A stretch of 42,491 bases of DNA, taken from Clostridia bacterium. GTDB taxonomy: Bacteria > Bacillota_A > Clostridia > Christensenellales > Aristaeellaceae. The stretch covers positions 1-42,491 of the forward strand of contig JAFUPT010000173.1 in NCBI GenBank assembly GCA_017481065.1. Reading direction: 5' to 3'. Below, piece after piece: positions 16,933 to 26,450 of the stretch (within the stretch, counting starts at the first letter, position 1; each line of letters opens with the position of its first letter). Made by a program: the position numbers and the translations under genes. The notes under the pieces were generated by a model. That model made no database searches. It saw nothing but the letters and a program-made list of their open reading frames with translations, and was not told where the DNA came from.

Positions 16933-16968
16933 TTTCCGCATAGGGGGATTGCGCCCCCTATGCGGAAA
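16933..16968. repeat. Perfect 15-bp inverted repeat between ilvC and the DUF815 gene
   Basis: TTTCCGCATAGGGGG at 16933-16947 pairs with CCCCCTATGCGGAAA at 16954-16968 across six bases. No T tract follows on either strand, so it is more likely an intercistronic stability or processing hairpin than a simple terminator. Confidence 0.75.
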
Positions 16969-16977
16969 AGGGTTTCA

Positions 16978-18529
<1,552 letters not shown>

Positions 18530-18542
18530 TGCGCGTCCTCCT

Positions 18543-20249
18543 TTAATCAATCATAAACTGGGTGATGTGGCTGCCGCCGCCCACCATCGGGCGCACCATC
18601 TCATCCATCCAGATGGCGCAGTCCACCACATAGCCGTGGCCGCATTCGAGGGCTTCCTTCAGCGCCTCCTCCAGCTCCTGCACGTTGGTCACCCGGCGGC
18701 CCTTCAGGCCGTAGGCCTCGGCCAGCTTCACAAAGTCCGGGCCGAAATCCAGCGTGGTCTGGGAATAGTGCTCCTTGTAAATCAGATTCTGCCACTGGCG
18801 CACCATGCCGAGGCAGCCGTTGTTGAAGAGCACGGTGATGATGGGGAAGTTGTAGTGCTGCTCGGTGGCCAGCTCGTTGCAGTTCATGCGGAAGCCGCCG
18901 TCGCCGGTCACATGGAGCACGGTCTTATCCGGGTTGCCCGCCTGCGCGCCGATGGCCGCGCCGAGGCCGAAGCCCATGGTGCCGAAGCCGCCGGAGGTCA
19001 GAAGCTGGCCGGGATAATCAAAGTGGAAATGCTGGATGGCCCACATCTGGTGCTGGCCCACATCGGTGGAAACGATGGTATCCTGGGGCAGCACCCGGGC
19101 GATGGTATTCAGGATCTGGCCGGGAGTCAGGCGGTCGTCCGCCTCCTCATATTCGGTCTCGGTCTTGAAGGAGAATACATAGTCCTTCCATTCGCTGTGA
19201 TCCATCTGCTCCACCCGCTCCAGCAGCAGCTCCAGCACCCGCTTGGCGTCGCCGATGATGTGGTGGTCGGTCTCCACATTCTTGTTGATCTCGCTGCGGT
19301 CAATGTCGATGTGCACGATCTTGGCATTCCGGCCGAAGCTCTGGGTGTTCAGGGCCACGCGGTCGGAGAAGCGGCAGCCCACGGCGATCATCAGGTCGCA
19401 GGCGTCCACGGCCATGTTGCTGGCCTGGCTGCCGTGCATGCCGATCATGCCGGTGGTCAGCTTGTTCCTGCCGCGGAAGCCGCCGCCGCCCATCACGGTG
19501 ATGGCCACGGGGGAATCGATGCGGTTGGCGAAATTTTCAAATTCCACATGGGCGCGGCTGCGCACCACGCCGCCGCCGCAGATCAGGAGCGGCTTCTTGG
19601 AATGGCGGATCATATCCACCAGTTTGTCGATATCGGCGTAATCCGGCTCGGGAGCCTTGAAGTTCTGGCTGGCGCGCTCCATCAGCTTGCTCAGCTGGCC
19701 GCTGGTAGCGTGCGCCTTGCGGTCGAGGGGCTCGTAATCGGCAAGCGCCGCGGTCACGTTCTTGGGAATATCCAAAAGAACCGGGCCGGGACGTCCGCTG
19801 CGGGCGATGGCGAAGGCCGCGCGCACCGTGTCCGCCAGATCCTCCACATTGCGCACCAGGTAATTGCTCTTGGTAATCGGCATGGTTACGCCGGTGATGT
19901 CCACCTCCTGGAAGGAATCCTTGCCGATCAGGTCCACGCCCACGTTGCAGGTGATGCAAACGATGGGGGAGGAATCCATGTAGGCGGTGGCGATGCCGGT
20001 CACCATGTTGGTTGCGCCGGGGCCGGAGGTGGTGAAGCACACGCCCACCTTGCCGGTGGAGCGGGCGTAGCCGTCCGCTGCGTGGCAGGCGCCCTGTTCA
20101 TGGGCGGTCAGGATGTGCCGCAGCTGGTCGCCGTAGTTGTAAAGTTCATCGTATACGTTCAGAATCGTGCCGCCGGGATAGCCGAATATCGTATCCACAC
20201 CCTGCTCAATCAGGCACTCCAGCAGGATCTTTGCGCCGGTCATTCGCAT
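18543..20249 (-). CDS. ilvB: Acetolactate synthase large (catalytic) subunit
   Basis: Thiamine diphosphate and FAD enzyme of 568 residues that condenses pyruvate with pyruvate or 2-oxobutyrate. The N-terminal TPP domain carries FGYPGG and AHEQGACHAADGYARSTG. The C-terminal TPP/magnesium motif runs from GDGGFRMNCNELAT to FNNGCLGMVRQWQ. AGGAGG lies nine bases before the ATG. It lies between ilvD and ilvN with short gaps. A very long open frame on the opposite strand across this gene is a shadow. Confidence 0.96.
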   Translation of the reverse strand: MRMTGAKILLECLIEQGVDTIFGYPGGTILNVYDELYNYGDQLRHILTAHEQGACHAADGYARSTGKVGVCFTTSGPGATNMVTGIATAYMDSSPIVCITCNVGVDLIGKDSFQEVDITGVTMPITKSNYLVRNVEDLADTVRAAFAIARSGRPGPVLLDIPKNVTAALADYEPLDRKAHATSGQLSKLMERASQNFKAPEPDYADIDKLVDMIRHSKKPLLICGGGVVRSRAHVEFENFANRIDSPVAITVMGGGGFRGRNKLTTGMIGMHGSQASNMAVDACDLMIAVGCRFSDRVALNTQSFGRNAKIVHIDIDRSEINKNVETDHHIIGDAKRVLELLLERVEQMDHSEWKDYVFSFKTETEYEEADDRLTPGQILNTIARVLPQDTIVSTDVGQHQMWAIQHFHFDYPGQLLTSGGFGTMGFGLGAAIGAQAGNPDKTVLHVTGDGGFRMNCNELATEQHYNFPIITVLFNNGCLGMVRQWQNLIYKEHYSQTTLDFGPDFVKLAEAYGLKGRRVTNVQELEEALKEALECGHGYVVDCAIWMDEMVRPMVGGGSHITQFMID

Positions 20250-20291
20250 GAAAGCAAACCTCCTTGTTCTGTCCAGCGTTTTTATCAGGAA

Positions 20292-21953
20292 TTATTGCAG
20301 TATCGCGCCCTTGTCGGCGGAGGAAACCAGCTTGGCGTAGCGGGCGAGGTAGCCGGTCTTCACCTTCGGCTCCGGGCATACCCAGTTCGCGCGGCGCGCG
20401 GCCAATTCTTCCTCGGATACTTTCAATTCAATCTTGCAGCCCGGGATATCGATGGCGATCAAATCGCCCTCCTGAACCAGCGCGATGGTTCCGCCGGCGG
20501 CTGCCTCCGGGCTCACATGGCCGATGGATGCGCCGCGGGTCGCGCCGGAGAAGCGGCCGTCGGTGATCAATGCCACGCTCTCGCCCAGGCCCATGCCGCA
20601 GATTGCGCTGGTGGGGTTCAGCATTTCGCGCATGCCGGGGCCGCCCTTGGGACCCTCGTAGCGAATCACAACCACATCGCCGGGCTTGATCTGCTTGGCA
20701 TAGATGGCGGCGATGGCCTCGTCCTCGGAATCAAATACCCTCGCCGGGCCCTCGTGCACCATCATTTCGGGAGCGACCGCGCTCTGCTTCACCACGCAGC
20801 CGTCCTTGGCAAGGTTGCCCTTGAGCACCGCGATGCCGCCGTTCCTGGAATAGGGATTTTCAATGGGGCGGATGATTTCCGGGTTCAGGTTTTCGGCGTT
20901 CTCCAAATTCTCCGCCATGGTCTTGCCGGTGGCGGTGATGCCGTCCAAATGGAGCAGGTTTTTCTTGGTCAGCTCCTTCATCACGGCGTAAACGCCGCCC
21001 GCCCGGTCCAGGTCCTCCATAAAGGTGTCGCCTGCGGGAGCCAGGTGGCACAGGTTCGGCGTAACTGCCGAGATGGCGTTGGCGCGGTCCAGGTCCATTT
21101 CCACGCCGGCCTCATGGGCGATAGCGGGCAGGTGCAGCATGGTGTTGGTGGAGCAGCCCAGGGCCATATCCACGGTTTCGGCGTTGTGGAAGGCGTCCGG
21201 GGTCATGATGTCCCGGGGACGGATGTTCTTTTCCACCAGCTCCATAATCTTCATGCCTGCATGCTTGGCCAGGCGCAGGCGCGCGGAGTAAGCGGCGGGA
21301 ATGGTGCCGTTGCCCGGCAGCGCCATGCCGATGGCCTCGGTCAGGCAGTTCATGGAATTGGCGGTGTACATGCCGGAGCAGCTGCCGCAGCTGGGGCAGG
21401 CGTTCTCCTCATAGTCCAGCACGCCCTTTTCATCCAGCGTGCCCGCGTGGTAGGCGCCCACAGCCTCGAACATGTGGCTCAGGCAGGTGCGGCGGCCATC
21501 CTTCAAATGTCCGGCCAGCATCGGGCCGCCGGAGCAGAAGATGGTGGGAATATTCAATCTTGCCGCAGCCATCAGCAGGCCAGGCACGTTCTTATCGCAG
21601 TTGGGAATCATCACCAGGCCGTCAAACTGGTGGGCGATGGCCATGGCTTCCGTGGAATCGGCGATCAGGTCGCGGGTCACCAGGGAATATTTCATGCCCA
21701 CATGGCCCATGGCGATGCCGTCGCACACGGCGATTGCCGGGAACATCACCGGGGTGCCGCCGGCGGCGCGCACGCCCGCCTTCACGGCCTCGGCGATCTT
21801 ATCAAGGTTCATATGCCCGGGTACGATCTCGTTGTGGCTGCTCACCACGCCGATGATCGGGCGGCGGATCTCTTCATCGGTATATCCCAGTGCATAGAGC
21901 AGGCTGCGGTTCGGCGCGCGCTCCACGCCATTCTTGATGGAATCAGACTGCAT
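20292..21953 (-). CDS. ilvD: Dihydroxy-acid dehydratase
   Basis: Iron-sulfur dehydratase of 553 residues that forms the 2-keto acids of valine and isoleucine. Cluster cysteines are in PNCDKNVPG and [19 protein letters not shown]; the C-terminal region has [27 protein letters not shown] precedes the ATG. It is the first gene of the ilv operon and directly follows the T-box terminator hairpin. Confidence 0.96.
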   Translation of the reverse strand: MQSDSIKNGVERAPNRSLLYALGYTDEEIRRPIIGVVSSHNEIVPGHMNLDKIAEAVKAGVRAAGGTPVMFPAIAVCDGIAMGHVGMKYSLVTRDLIADSTEAMAIAHQFDGLVMIPNCDKNVPGLLMAAARLNIPTIFCSGGPMLAGHLKDGRRTCLSHMFEAVGAYHAGTLDEKGVLDYEENACPSCGSCSGMYTANSMNCLTEAIGMALPGNGTIPAAYSARLRLAKHAGMKIMELVEKNIRPRDIMTPDAFHNAETVDMALGCSTNTMLHLPAIAHEAGVEMDLDRANAISAVTPNLCHLAPAGDTFMEDLDRAGGVYAVMKELTKKNLLHLDGITATGKTMAENLENAENLNPEIIRPIENPYSRNGGIAVLKGNLAKDGCVVKQSAVAPEMMVHEGPARVFDSEDEAIAAIYAKQIKPGDVVVIRYEGPKGGPGMREMLNPTSAICGMGLGESVALITDGRFSGATRGASIGHVSPEAAAGGTIALVQEGDLIAIDIPGCKIELKVSEEELAARRANWVCPEPKVKTGYLARYAKLVSSADKGAILQ

Positions 21954-21970
21954 GTGTTTCCCTCCTGTTC

Positions 21971-22258
21971 AATAAAAAACGCGCCCTGTCTCAATCCTTA
22001 GAGACAGAAGCGCGGCTCCTGCGGTACCACTCCAATTGCCGGAAATTCCGGCCACTCAGCTGCATCGGCGCAAATGCACGAATGCACAACGCTTGGTAAC
22101 GGACGTTTGCCGGTTCCGCCTACGCAGCCTCAGCCTTCAGCGAACAGCTCGGGGATGATCTTTCGTCTGGCTTGCATTGCCGCCTCGCACCAACCGGCGG
22201 TTCTCTGGAATGCGCCTCAGCTTACTTTTTCCCGTCAACGCAATTTTTTTGCTTGGAA
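21971..22258 (-). promoter_or_regulatory. T-box leader controlling the ilv operon
   Basis: The minus-strand leader has a stem I region with an AGTA motif and a GGTTGGTGCGAG distal element. The T-box pairing sequence is GGAGTGGTACCGC (22020-22034 region). The terminator has arms CGCGC...CTGTCTC (21980-21992) and GAGACAG...GCGCG (22001-22014) plus a T run. The likely specifier is ATC (Ile), at plus-strand 22154-22159 where two ATC codons lie side by side after GAAAG. Uncharged isoleucine tRNA would favour read-through into ilvD. Confidence 0.88.
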
Positions 22259-22266
22259 TGAAAATG

Positions 22267-22295
22267 ATTATAGTCCTGCAAGGCGGATTTGTCAA
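22267..22295 (-). promoter_or_regulatory. Consensus promoter of the ilv operon
   Basis: On the minus strand TTGACA (22290-22295), a 17-base spacer and TATAAT (22267-22272), a perfect sigma-A consensus just upstream of the T-box leader. The stretch 22296-22474 between this and the divergent thi promoter is AT-rich and shows nothing I can name. Confidence 0.92.
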
Positions 22296-22474
22296 TGGAT
22301 GTTTTGCGTTTAATACAGTAAATATTCCGTAAAATGGCCTGTTTTAACACTAAAATTACTGGGTTAACGGAAATATTTTGCGAAAATGCCGGTGAATTCC
22401 AAGGTGCGGGGCAGGGGGAAGCGCATGCTTGCTCATTTCGGCGCTTCCGAAAATTTTAATGCAGAAAATGCGGA

Positions 22475-22503
22475 TTGACATCCTCCGGCAAGCGTGCTAT
22501 ACT
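22475..22503 (+). promoter_or_regulatory. Promoter of the thi operon
   Basis: TTGACA at 22475-22480, a 17-base spacer and TATACT at 22498-22503. The first TPP aptamer begins only a few bases downstream. Confidence 0.88.
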
Positions 22504-22509
22504 GTCCTT

Positions 22510-22602
22510 GTCCGGGGGAGCTTGTGTTCGCAGGCTGAGAGGAAGGCTTAACCTTCGACCCTTTATTCACCTGATGCGGGTAATGCCGCCGTAGGAAGTG
22601 CA
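22510..22602 (+). promoter_or_regulatory. TPP riboswitch aptamer 1
   Basis: The conserved THI-element blocks are present: GGGGGAGCTTG, CAGGCTGAGAGGAAGG, TTCGACCC, CACCTGATGCGGGTAATGCC and CGTAGGAAG. A terminator follows 17 bases later. Confidence 0.93.
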
Positions 22603-22618
22603 GCGCATGTGTTTTCAG

Positions 22619-22651
22619 CGGAGCATCCCGGCGGGTGCTCCGTATTTTTTT
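22619..22651 (+). terminator. Terminator of TPP riboswitch 1
   Basis: CGGAGCA at 22619-22625 pairs with TGCTCCG at 22636-22642, extended by an inner CCC/GGG, and is followed by a TA and seven T residues. Confidence 0.85.
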
Positions 22652-22660
22652 ATAATTTCA

Positions 22661-22749
22661 TAGCCGGGGAGCTTGTGTTTGCAGGCTGAGAGGAAGGCTT
22701 AACCTTCGACCCGTGACCTGATTTGGATAATGCCAACGTAGGGATGCAT
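22661..22749 (+). promoter_or_regulatory. TPP riboswitch aptamer 2
   Basis: A second full set of THI-element blocks: GGGGAGCTTG, CAGGCTGAGAGGAAGG, TTCGACCC, GACCTGATTTGGATAATGCC and CGTAGGGATG. It shares a long identical stretch with aptamer 1, which suggests recent duplication. The P3 hairpin (TTTGGATAATGCCAA) differs. Confidence 0.93.
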
Positions 22750-22765
22750 CAAAAATCGCAATTTT

Positions 22766-22807
22766 GCGGGAGGCTGCCAGATCGGCAAACTCCCGCATTT
22801 TTATTTT
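22766..22807 (+). terminator. Terminator of TPP riboswitch 2
   Basis: GCGGGAG at 22766-22772 pairs with CTCCCGC at 22790-22796, with an inner GCC/GGC, then ATTTTTATTTT. The thiS ribosome-binding site follows immediately. Confidence 0.85.
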
Positions 22808-22821
22808 CAGGAGGTGTTTTC

Positions 22822-23016
22822 ATGGTTCAAATCAACGGCACAGAATTCAATTTGGCGGGGCAGAGCATCGCCCGGTACCTCGCCGCCGCCAACTATGATC
22901 CCCAGCGCGTCGCCGTGGAGCGCAACGGCGAAATCGTGCCCAAGGCGCAGTATGGCAGCACAATCCTCAAGGATGGCGATTCCATCGAAGTGGTCAGCTT
23001 CGTGGGAGGCGGCTGA
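22822..23016 (+). CDS. thiS: Sulfur carrier protein ThiS
   Basis: Ubiquitin-like protein of 64 residues whose C-terminal glycine carries sulfur as a thiocarboxylate for thiazole formation. The end is VVSFVGGG, giving the required terminal Gly-Gly. ATG 22822 has CAGGAGGTG at 22808-22816; an in-frame ATG at 22723 falls inside aptamer 2 and is rejected. It is the first gene behind the two TPP switches, and thiF begins one base after its stop. Confidence 0.92.
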   Translation: MVQINGTEFNLAGQSIARYLAAANYDPQRVAVERNGEIVPKAQYGSTILKDGDSIEVVSFVGGG

Positions 23017-23017
23017 T

Positions 23018-23659
23018 ATGCCCGGCATTCCCACGAAGGAAGAAATGCGCGCCGCCCTCATTGATCGCCATGGCGAAGAACTTCAGCGCCGCTTCGAAGC
23101 GGCCACTGTGGCCATCTGTGGCCTCGGCGGGCTCGGCTCCAACATCGCTATATCCCTCGCCCGGGCGGGGGTGGGCAGGCTCATCCTCATCGATTTTGAC
23201 AGGGTGGATATTTCCAACCTCCACCGCCAGCAGTATAAGGCGTCCCAGCTTGGCCTGTACAAGACCGAAGCCCTCGCCCAAAATCTCCGGGAAATCGCGC
23301 CTTACATTTGTCTGGAAGCCCATGCCCTGCGCATCACGGAGGATAATTTCCTGCCCCTCCTCAGCAGCGCGGATATCATCTGCGAGGCCTTCGACCAGCC
23401 CGAATCCAAGGCCCTGCTGGTGAACGGCGTGCTGGAAAAGTTCCCGGATAAATGCATCGTGGCGGCCAGCGGCATGGCGGGTATCGGAGCGGCGAACGCC
23501 ATCCAGACCCGCCGCATCTCCCGCCGCTTCTACCTCTGCGGGGATGGCTGCACGGATGTCAAGCAGGCGGGCAGCCTCGTGGCCACGCGCGTCATGCTCT
23601 GCGCCGCCCACCAGGCCCATGCCGTGCTCCGCATCCTCGCGGGCGAATACGAAACCTAA
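23018..23659 (+). CDS. thiF: ThiS adenylyltransferase ThiF (short clostridial type)
   Basis: E1-like enzyme of 213 residues that adenylates the ThiS C terminus. The nucleotide-binding loop is ICGLGGLGSN, followed by DFDRVDISNLHRQQY, the usual E1-family signature. It is shorter than E. coli ThiF and shows no paired CxxC zinc ligands, as in the compact type seen in thiSFGH operons. ATG 23018 uses GGGAGG inside the end of thiS, so the two genes are coupled. Confidence 0.9.
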   Translation: MPGIPTKEEMRAALIDRHGEELQRRFEAATVAICGLGGLGSNIAISLARAGVGRLILIDFDRVDISNLHRQQYKASQLGLYKTEALAQNLREIAPYICLEAHALRITEDNFLPLLSSADIICEAFDQPESKALLVNGVLEKFPDKCIVAASGMAGIGAANAIQTRRISRRFYLCGDGCTDVKQAGSLVATRVMLCAAHQAHAVLRILAGEYET

Positions 23660-23677
23660 AGAAAGAAGGCTTAAAAT

Positions 23678-24451
23678 ATGTATAACAGCGATCAGCTCAT
23701 CATCGGCGGGCATGCGTTTTCCTCCCGCTTCATCCTCGGCTCCGGCAAGTATTCCCTGAAACTCATCGAAGCCGCCGTGCGCGATGCCGGGGCGGAGATC
23801 ATCACCCTCGCCGTCCGCCGCGCCAATACTAGGGAACATGAAAATATCCTCGATTACATCCCCAAGGGCGTCACCCTCCTGCCCAACACCTCCGGCGCCC
23901 GCGATGCCGGGGAGGCCGTGCGCATCGCCCGCCTCGCCCGGGAGCTGGGCTGCGGCGATTTCGTGAAGATCGAAATCATGCGCGATTCCAAGTATCTCCT
24001 GCCGGATAACCAGGAAACCATCCGCGCCACCGAAATCCTCGCCGGGGAGGGCTTCGTGGTCATGCCCTATATGTATCCTGATCTGAATGTTGCCCGGGAC
24101 CTCGTAAGCGCCGGAGCCGCTGCCGTCATGCCGCTGGCCTCGCCCATCGGCTCCAACAAGGGCCTCGCCACCCGGGATTTCATCCAGATACTGATCGATG
24201 AAATCGATCTGCCCATCATCGTGGATGCGGGCATCGGCCGCCCCTCCCAGGCCTGCGAGGCCATGGAAATGGGCGCTGCCGCCATCATGGCAAATACCGC
24301 CCTCGCCACCGCGGGAGACCTGCCCCTGATGGCCGCCGCCTTCCGCCAGGCCATCGATGCGGGCCGCAAGGCATACCTCTCCGGCCTCGGCCGCGTGCTC
24401 ACCCGGGGCGCATCCGCCTCCGATCCGCTCACGGGCTTTCTGCACGATTGA
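23678..24451 (+). CDS. thiG: Thiazole synthase ThiG
   Basis: TIM-barrel enzyme of 257 residues that forms the thiazole phosphate from deoxyxylulose 5-phosphate, dehydroglycine and ThiS-thiocarboxylate. Recognisable segments are [46 protein letters not shown] and [18 protein letters not shown]. It follows thiF after 18 bases with AAAGAAAGAAGG upstream of the ATG. Confidence 0.96.
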   Translation: MYNSDQLIIGGHAFSSRFILGSGKYSLKLIEAAVRDAGAEIITLAVRRANTREHENILDYIPKGVTLLPNTSGARDAGEAVRIARLARELGCGDFVKIEIMRDSKYLLPDNQETIRATEILAGEGFVVMPYMYPDLNVARDLVSAGAAAVMPLASPIGSNKGLATRDFIQILIDEIDLPIIVDAGIGRPSQACEAMEMGAAAIMANTALATAGDLPLMAAAFRQAIDAGRKAYLSGLGRVLTRGASASDPLTGFLHD

Positions 24452-24462
24452 GGAGGGATACG

Positions 24463-25716
24463 ATGTCAAACCAGTTCTTCGTGGATTCCGCCCAGCTCTC
24501 CCCGGAGGCCCTCGCCCGGAAGCATCGCCTCGAAAGCGATCCCTCCAGCCGCATTAGCCACATGGAATACCTGCCCGGCATGGAGAAGATAGAATCCAAT
24601 GTCTGCGAAAATGTGCTCTCCCACATGCGGGATTATGATCCGGAAAAATACAGCGCCCGGGATGTGCGCGCCGCCCTCAGGCATGAAAGCTGCTCCATCG
24701 ATGATTTCAAGGCCCTGCTCTCGCCCGCAGCCGAGCCCTTCCTGGAGGAAATGGCACGGCGCGCCCGCCTCGAAACCAGCAGGCACTTCGGCAACACCGT
24801 CTATCTCTTCACCCCGCTCTACATCGCCAATTACTGCGAAAACTACTGCGTGTACTGCGGCTTCAATTGCTACAACCACATCCGCCGCATGAAGCTCAGC
24901 ATGGCCCAGGTCGAGCGGGAGATGCAGGTGATCGCCGAATCCGGCATGGAGGAGATCCTGATTCTCACCGGCGAGAGCCGCGCCCAGAGCGATGTGGAAT
25001 ACATCGGCGAGGCATGCAAATTGGCCCGGAAGTATTTCCGCATGGTGGGGCTGGAAATCTACCCGGTAAACACCGATGAATACCGCTATCTCCATGAATG
25101 CGGCGCGGATTATGTCACCGTGTTCCAGGAGACCTACGATGCGGATAAATATGAAACCCTCCATCTCGCGGGCCACAAGCGCATCTGGCCCTACCGCTTC
25201 GATGCTCAGGAGCGCGCGCTGATGGGCGGCATGCGGGGCGTGGCCTTTTCGGCACTCCTGGGTCTATCCGATTTCCGCAAGGACGCCCTCGCCAGCGCCC
25301 TCCATGTCTATTTCCTCCAGCGCAAGTATCCCCGTGCGGAGATGTCCCTCTCCTGCCCGCGGCTGCGCCCCATCATCAACAATGATAAGATCAGCCCGCA
25401 GGATGTGGGGGAGAGGCAGCTCTGCCAGGTCATCTGCGCCTACCGCATCTTCCTGCCCTTCGTGGGCATCACCGTGTCCTCCCGGGAGAGCGCTTCCTTC
25501 CGCAACGGCATCGTGAAGATCGCCGCCACCAAGGTCTCTGCGGGCGTTTCCACCGGCATCGGCGATCATGAGAGCAAGTATTCCGGAAAGGAGGACGCCG
25601 GCGCGCAGGGCGATGAACAGTTCGAAATCGATGATAACCGCAGCTTCGACGCCATGTACCGCGATATTGCCGCCGAAGGCCTGCAGCCGGTGCTCAACGA
25701 TTATCTCTATGTCTGA
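24463..25716 (+). CDS. thiH: 2-iminoacetate synthase ThiH (radical SAM)
   Basis: Radical SAM enzyme of 417 residues that cleaves tyrosine to dehydroglycine and p-cresol, the anaerobic route to the thiazole. The iron-sulfur motif CENYCVYC places cysteines at 125, 129 and 132, preceded by the family segment LFTPLYIANYCENYC. The C-terminal region has VSAGVSTGIGDHE. ATG 24463 is preceded by GAGGAGGG. Having ThiH rather than the oxygen-dependent ThiO fits an anaerobe. Confidence 0.95.
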   Translation: MSNQFFVDSAQLSPEALARKHRLESDPSSRISHMEYLPGMEKIESNVCENVLSHMRDYDPEKYSARDVRAALRHESCSIDDFKALLSPAAEPFLEEMARRARLETSRHFGNTVYLFTPLYIANYCENYCVYCGFNCYNHIRRMKLSMAQVEREMQVIAESGMEEILILTGESRAQSDVEYIGEACKLARKYFRMVGLEIYPVNTDEYRYLHECGADYVTVFQETYDADKYETLHLAGHKRIWPYRFDAQERALMGGMRGVAFSALLGLSDFRKDALASALHVYFLQRKYPRAEMSLSCPRLRPIINNDKISPQDVGERQLCQVICAYRIFLPFVGITVSSRESASFRNGIVKIAATKVSAGVSTGIGDHESKYSGKEDAGAQGDEQFEIDDNRSFDAMYRDIAAEGLQPVLNDYLYV

Positions 25717-26311
25717 TATCCTCTGCGTCACCAGCCGCGCCCTCTGCAAAGGCGATTTCCTGAAACAGCTCGAAAAAATTGCCGCCGCGAAGCCCGCCGG
25801 AATCATCCTGCGGGAGAAGGATTTGTCCCCGGGGGAATACCGGGCCCTCGCCATCCAGACAATGGAAATCTGCGAAAGCCACGGCGCGCCCTGCATCCTG
25901 CATTCTTTCGCGGATGTGGCCGCGGAGCTCGGCTGCCGGGCCATCCACCTGCCGCTGCCCATCCTGCGTGGTCTTTCTCCCGAAAAAAGGGCAGCCTTTT
26001 CGGAAATCGGCGCTTCCTGCCACAGCGCAGCTGATGCGGCCGAGGCAGAAGCGCTCGGCTGCACCTACATCACCGCCGGCCATGTGTTCGATACCGATTG
26101 CAAGCGCGGCCTGCCGGGCAGGGGATTGGATTTCTTGCGTCAGGTTTGCAAATACGCCTCCATCCCCGTCTATGCCATCGGCGGCGTCTCCCCGGAAAAC
26201 ATCTCCGCCGTCCGCGCCGCCGGGGCGGCAGGCGCCTGCATCATGAGCGGCCTGATGCGCTGCGAAAATCCCAAGCAATACCTGATTCAATTCCGCAAGG
26301 GGGATATGTGA
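25709..26311 (+). CDS. TenI/ThiE-family protein, TenI-like
   Basis: TIM-barrel protein of 200 residues of the thiamine phosphate synthase/TenI superfamily. AGHVFDTDCKRGLPGRG resembles the thiazole tautomerase TenI, whose active-site histidine lies in this kind of GHVF segment. ThiE usually reads GPIFPT there. REKDLS and IGGVSPENI are family features. It may therefore tautomerise the ThiG product rather than couple thiazole to HMP, although ThiE is the commoner partner in thiSFGH operons. The start overlaps the thiH stop (ATGTCTGA), so coupling is expected. thiC, thiD and thiM are not in the window. Confidence 0.8.
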   Translation: MSDILCVTSRALCKGDFLKQLEKIAAAKPAGIILREKDLSPGEYRALAIQTMEICESHGAPCILHSFADVAAELGCRAIHLPLPILRGLSPEKRAAFSEIGASCHSAADAAEAEALGCTYITAGHVFDTDCKRGLPGRGLDFLRQVCKYASIPVYAIGGVSPENISAVRAAGAAGACIMSGLMRCENPKQYLIQFRKGDM

Positions 26312-26330
26312 TTCAGCATATCCCCCTTTG
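26297..26330 (+). terminator. Hairpin at the end of the thi operon
   Basis: AAGGGGGATATG at 26297-26308 pairs with CATATCCCCCTT at 26317-26328, overlapping the last codons. The T tract is short, so termination strength is uncertain. Confidence 0.5.
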
Positions 26331-26385
26331 CACGTCCAAAAGTTAATTTTCAGATAACTGCCGCAGAAATATCCCCCCGGTCGGC

Positions 26386-26414
26386 TTGTGGGCGCGGAAA
26401 AGGGCAGGTATAAT
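26386..26414 (+). promoter_or_regulatory. Promoter of the ABC transporter operon
   Basis: TTGTGG at 26386-26391, a 17-base spacer and TATAAT at 26409-26414, 37 bases before the substrate-binding protein start. Confidence 0.75.
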
Positions 26415-26450
26415 GTGTACAGTACCAAGCTGCACGAAAGGAAAGCGAAA

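Noticed and set aside
16933..16968. Rho-independent terminator after ilvC
   Set aside because: The stem is perfect but no T tract follows on the minus strand, so it is listed as an inverted repeat only.
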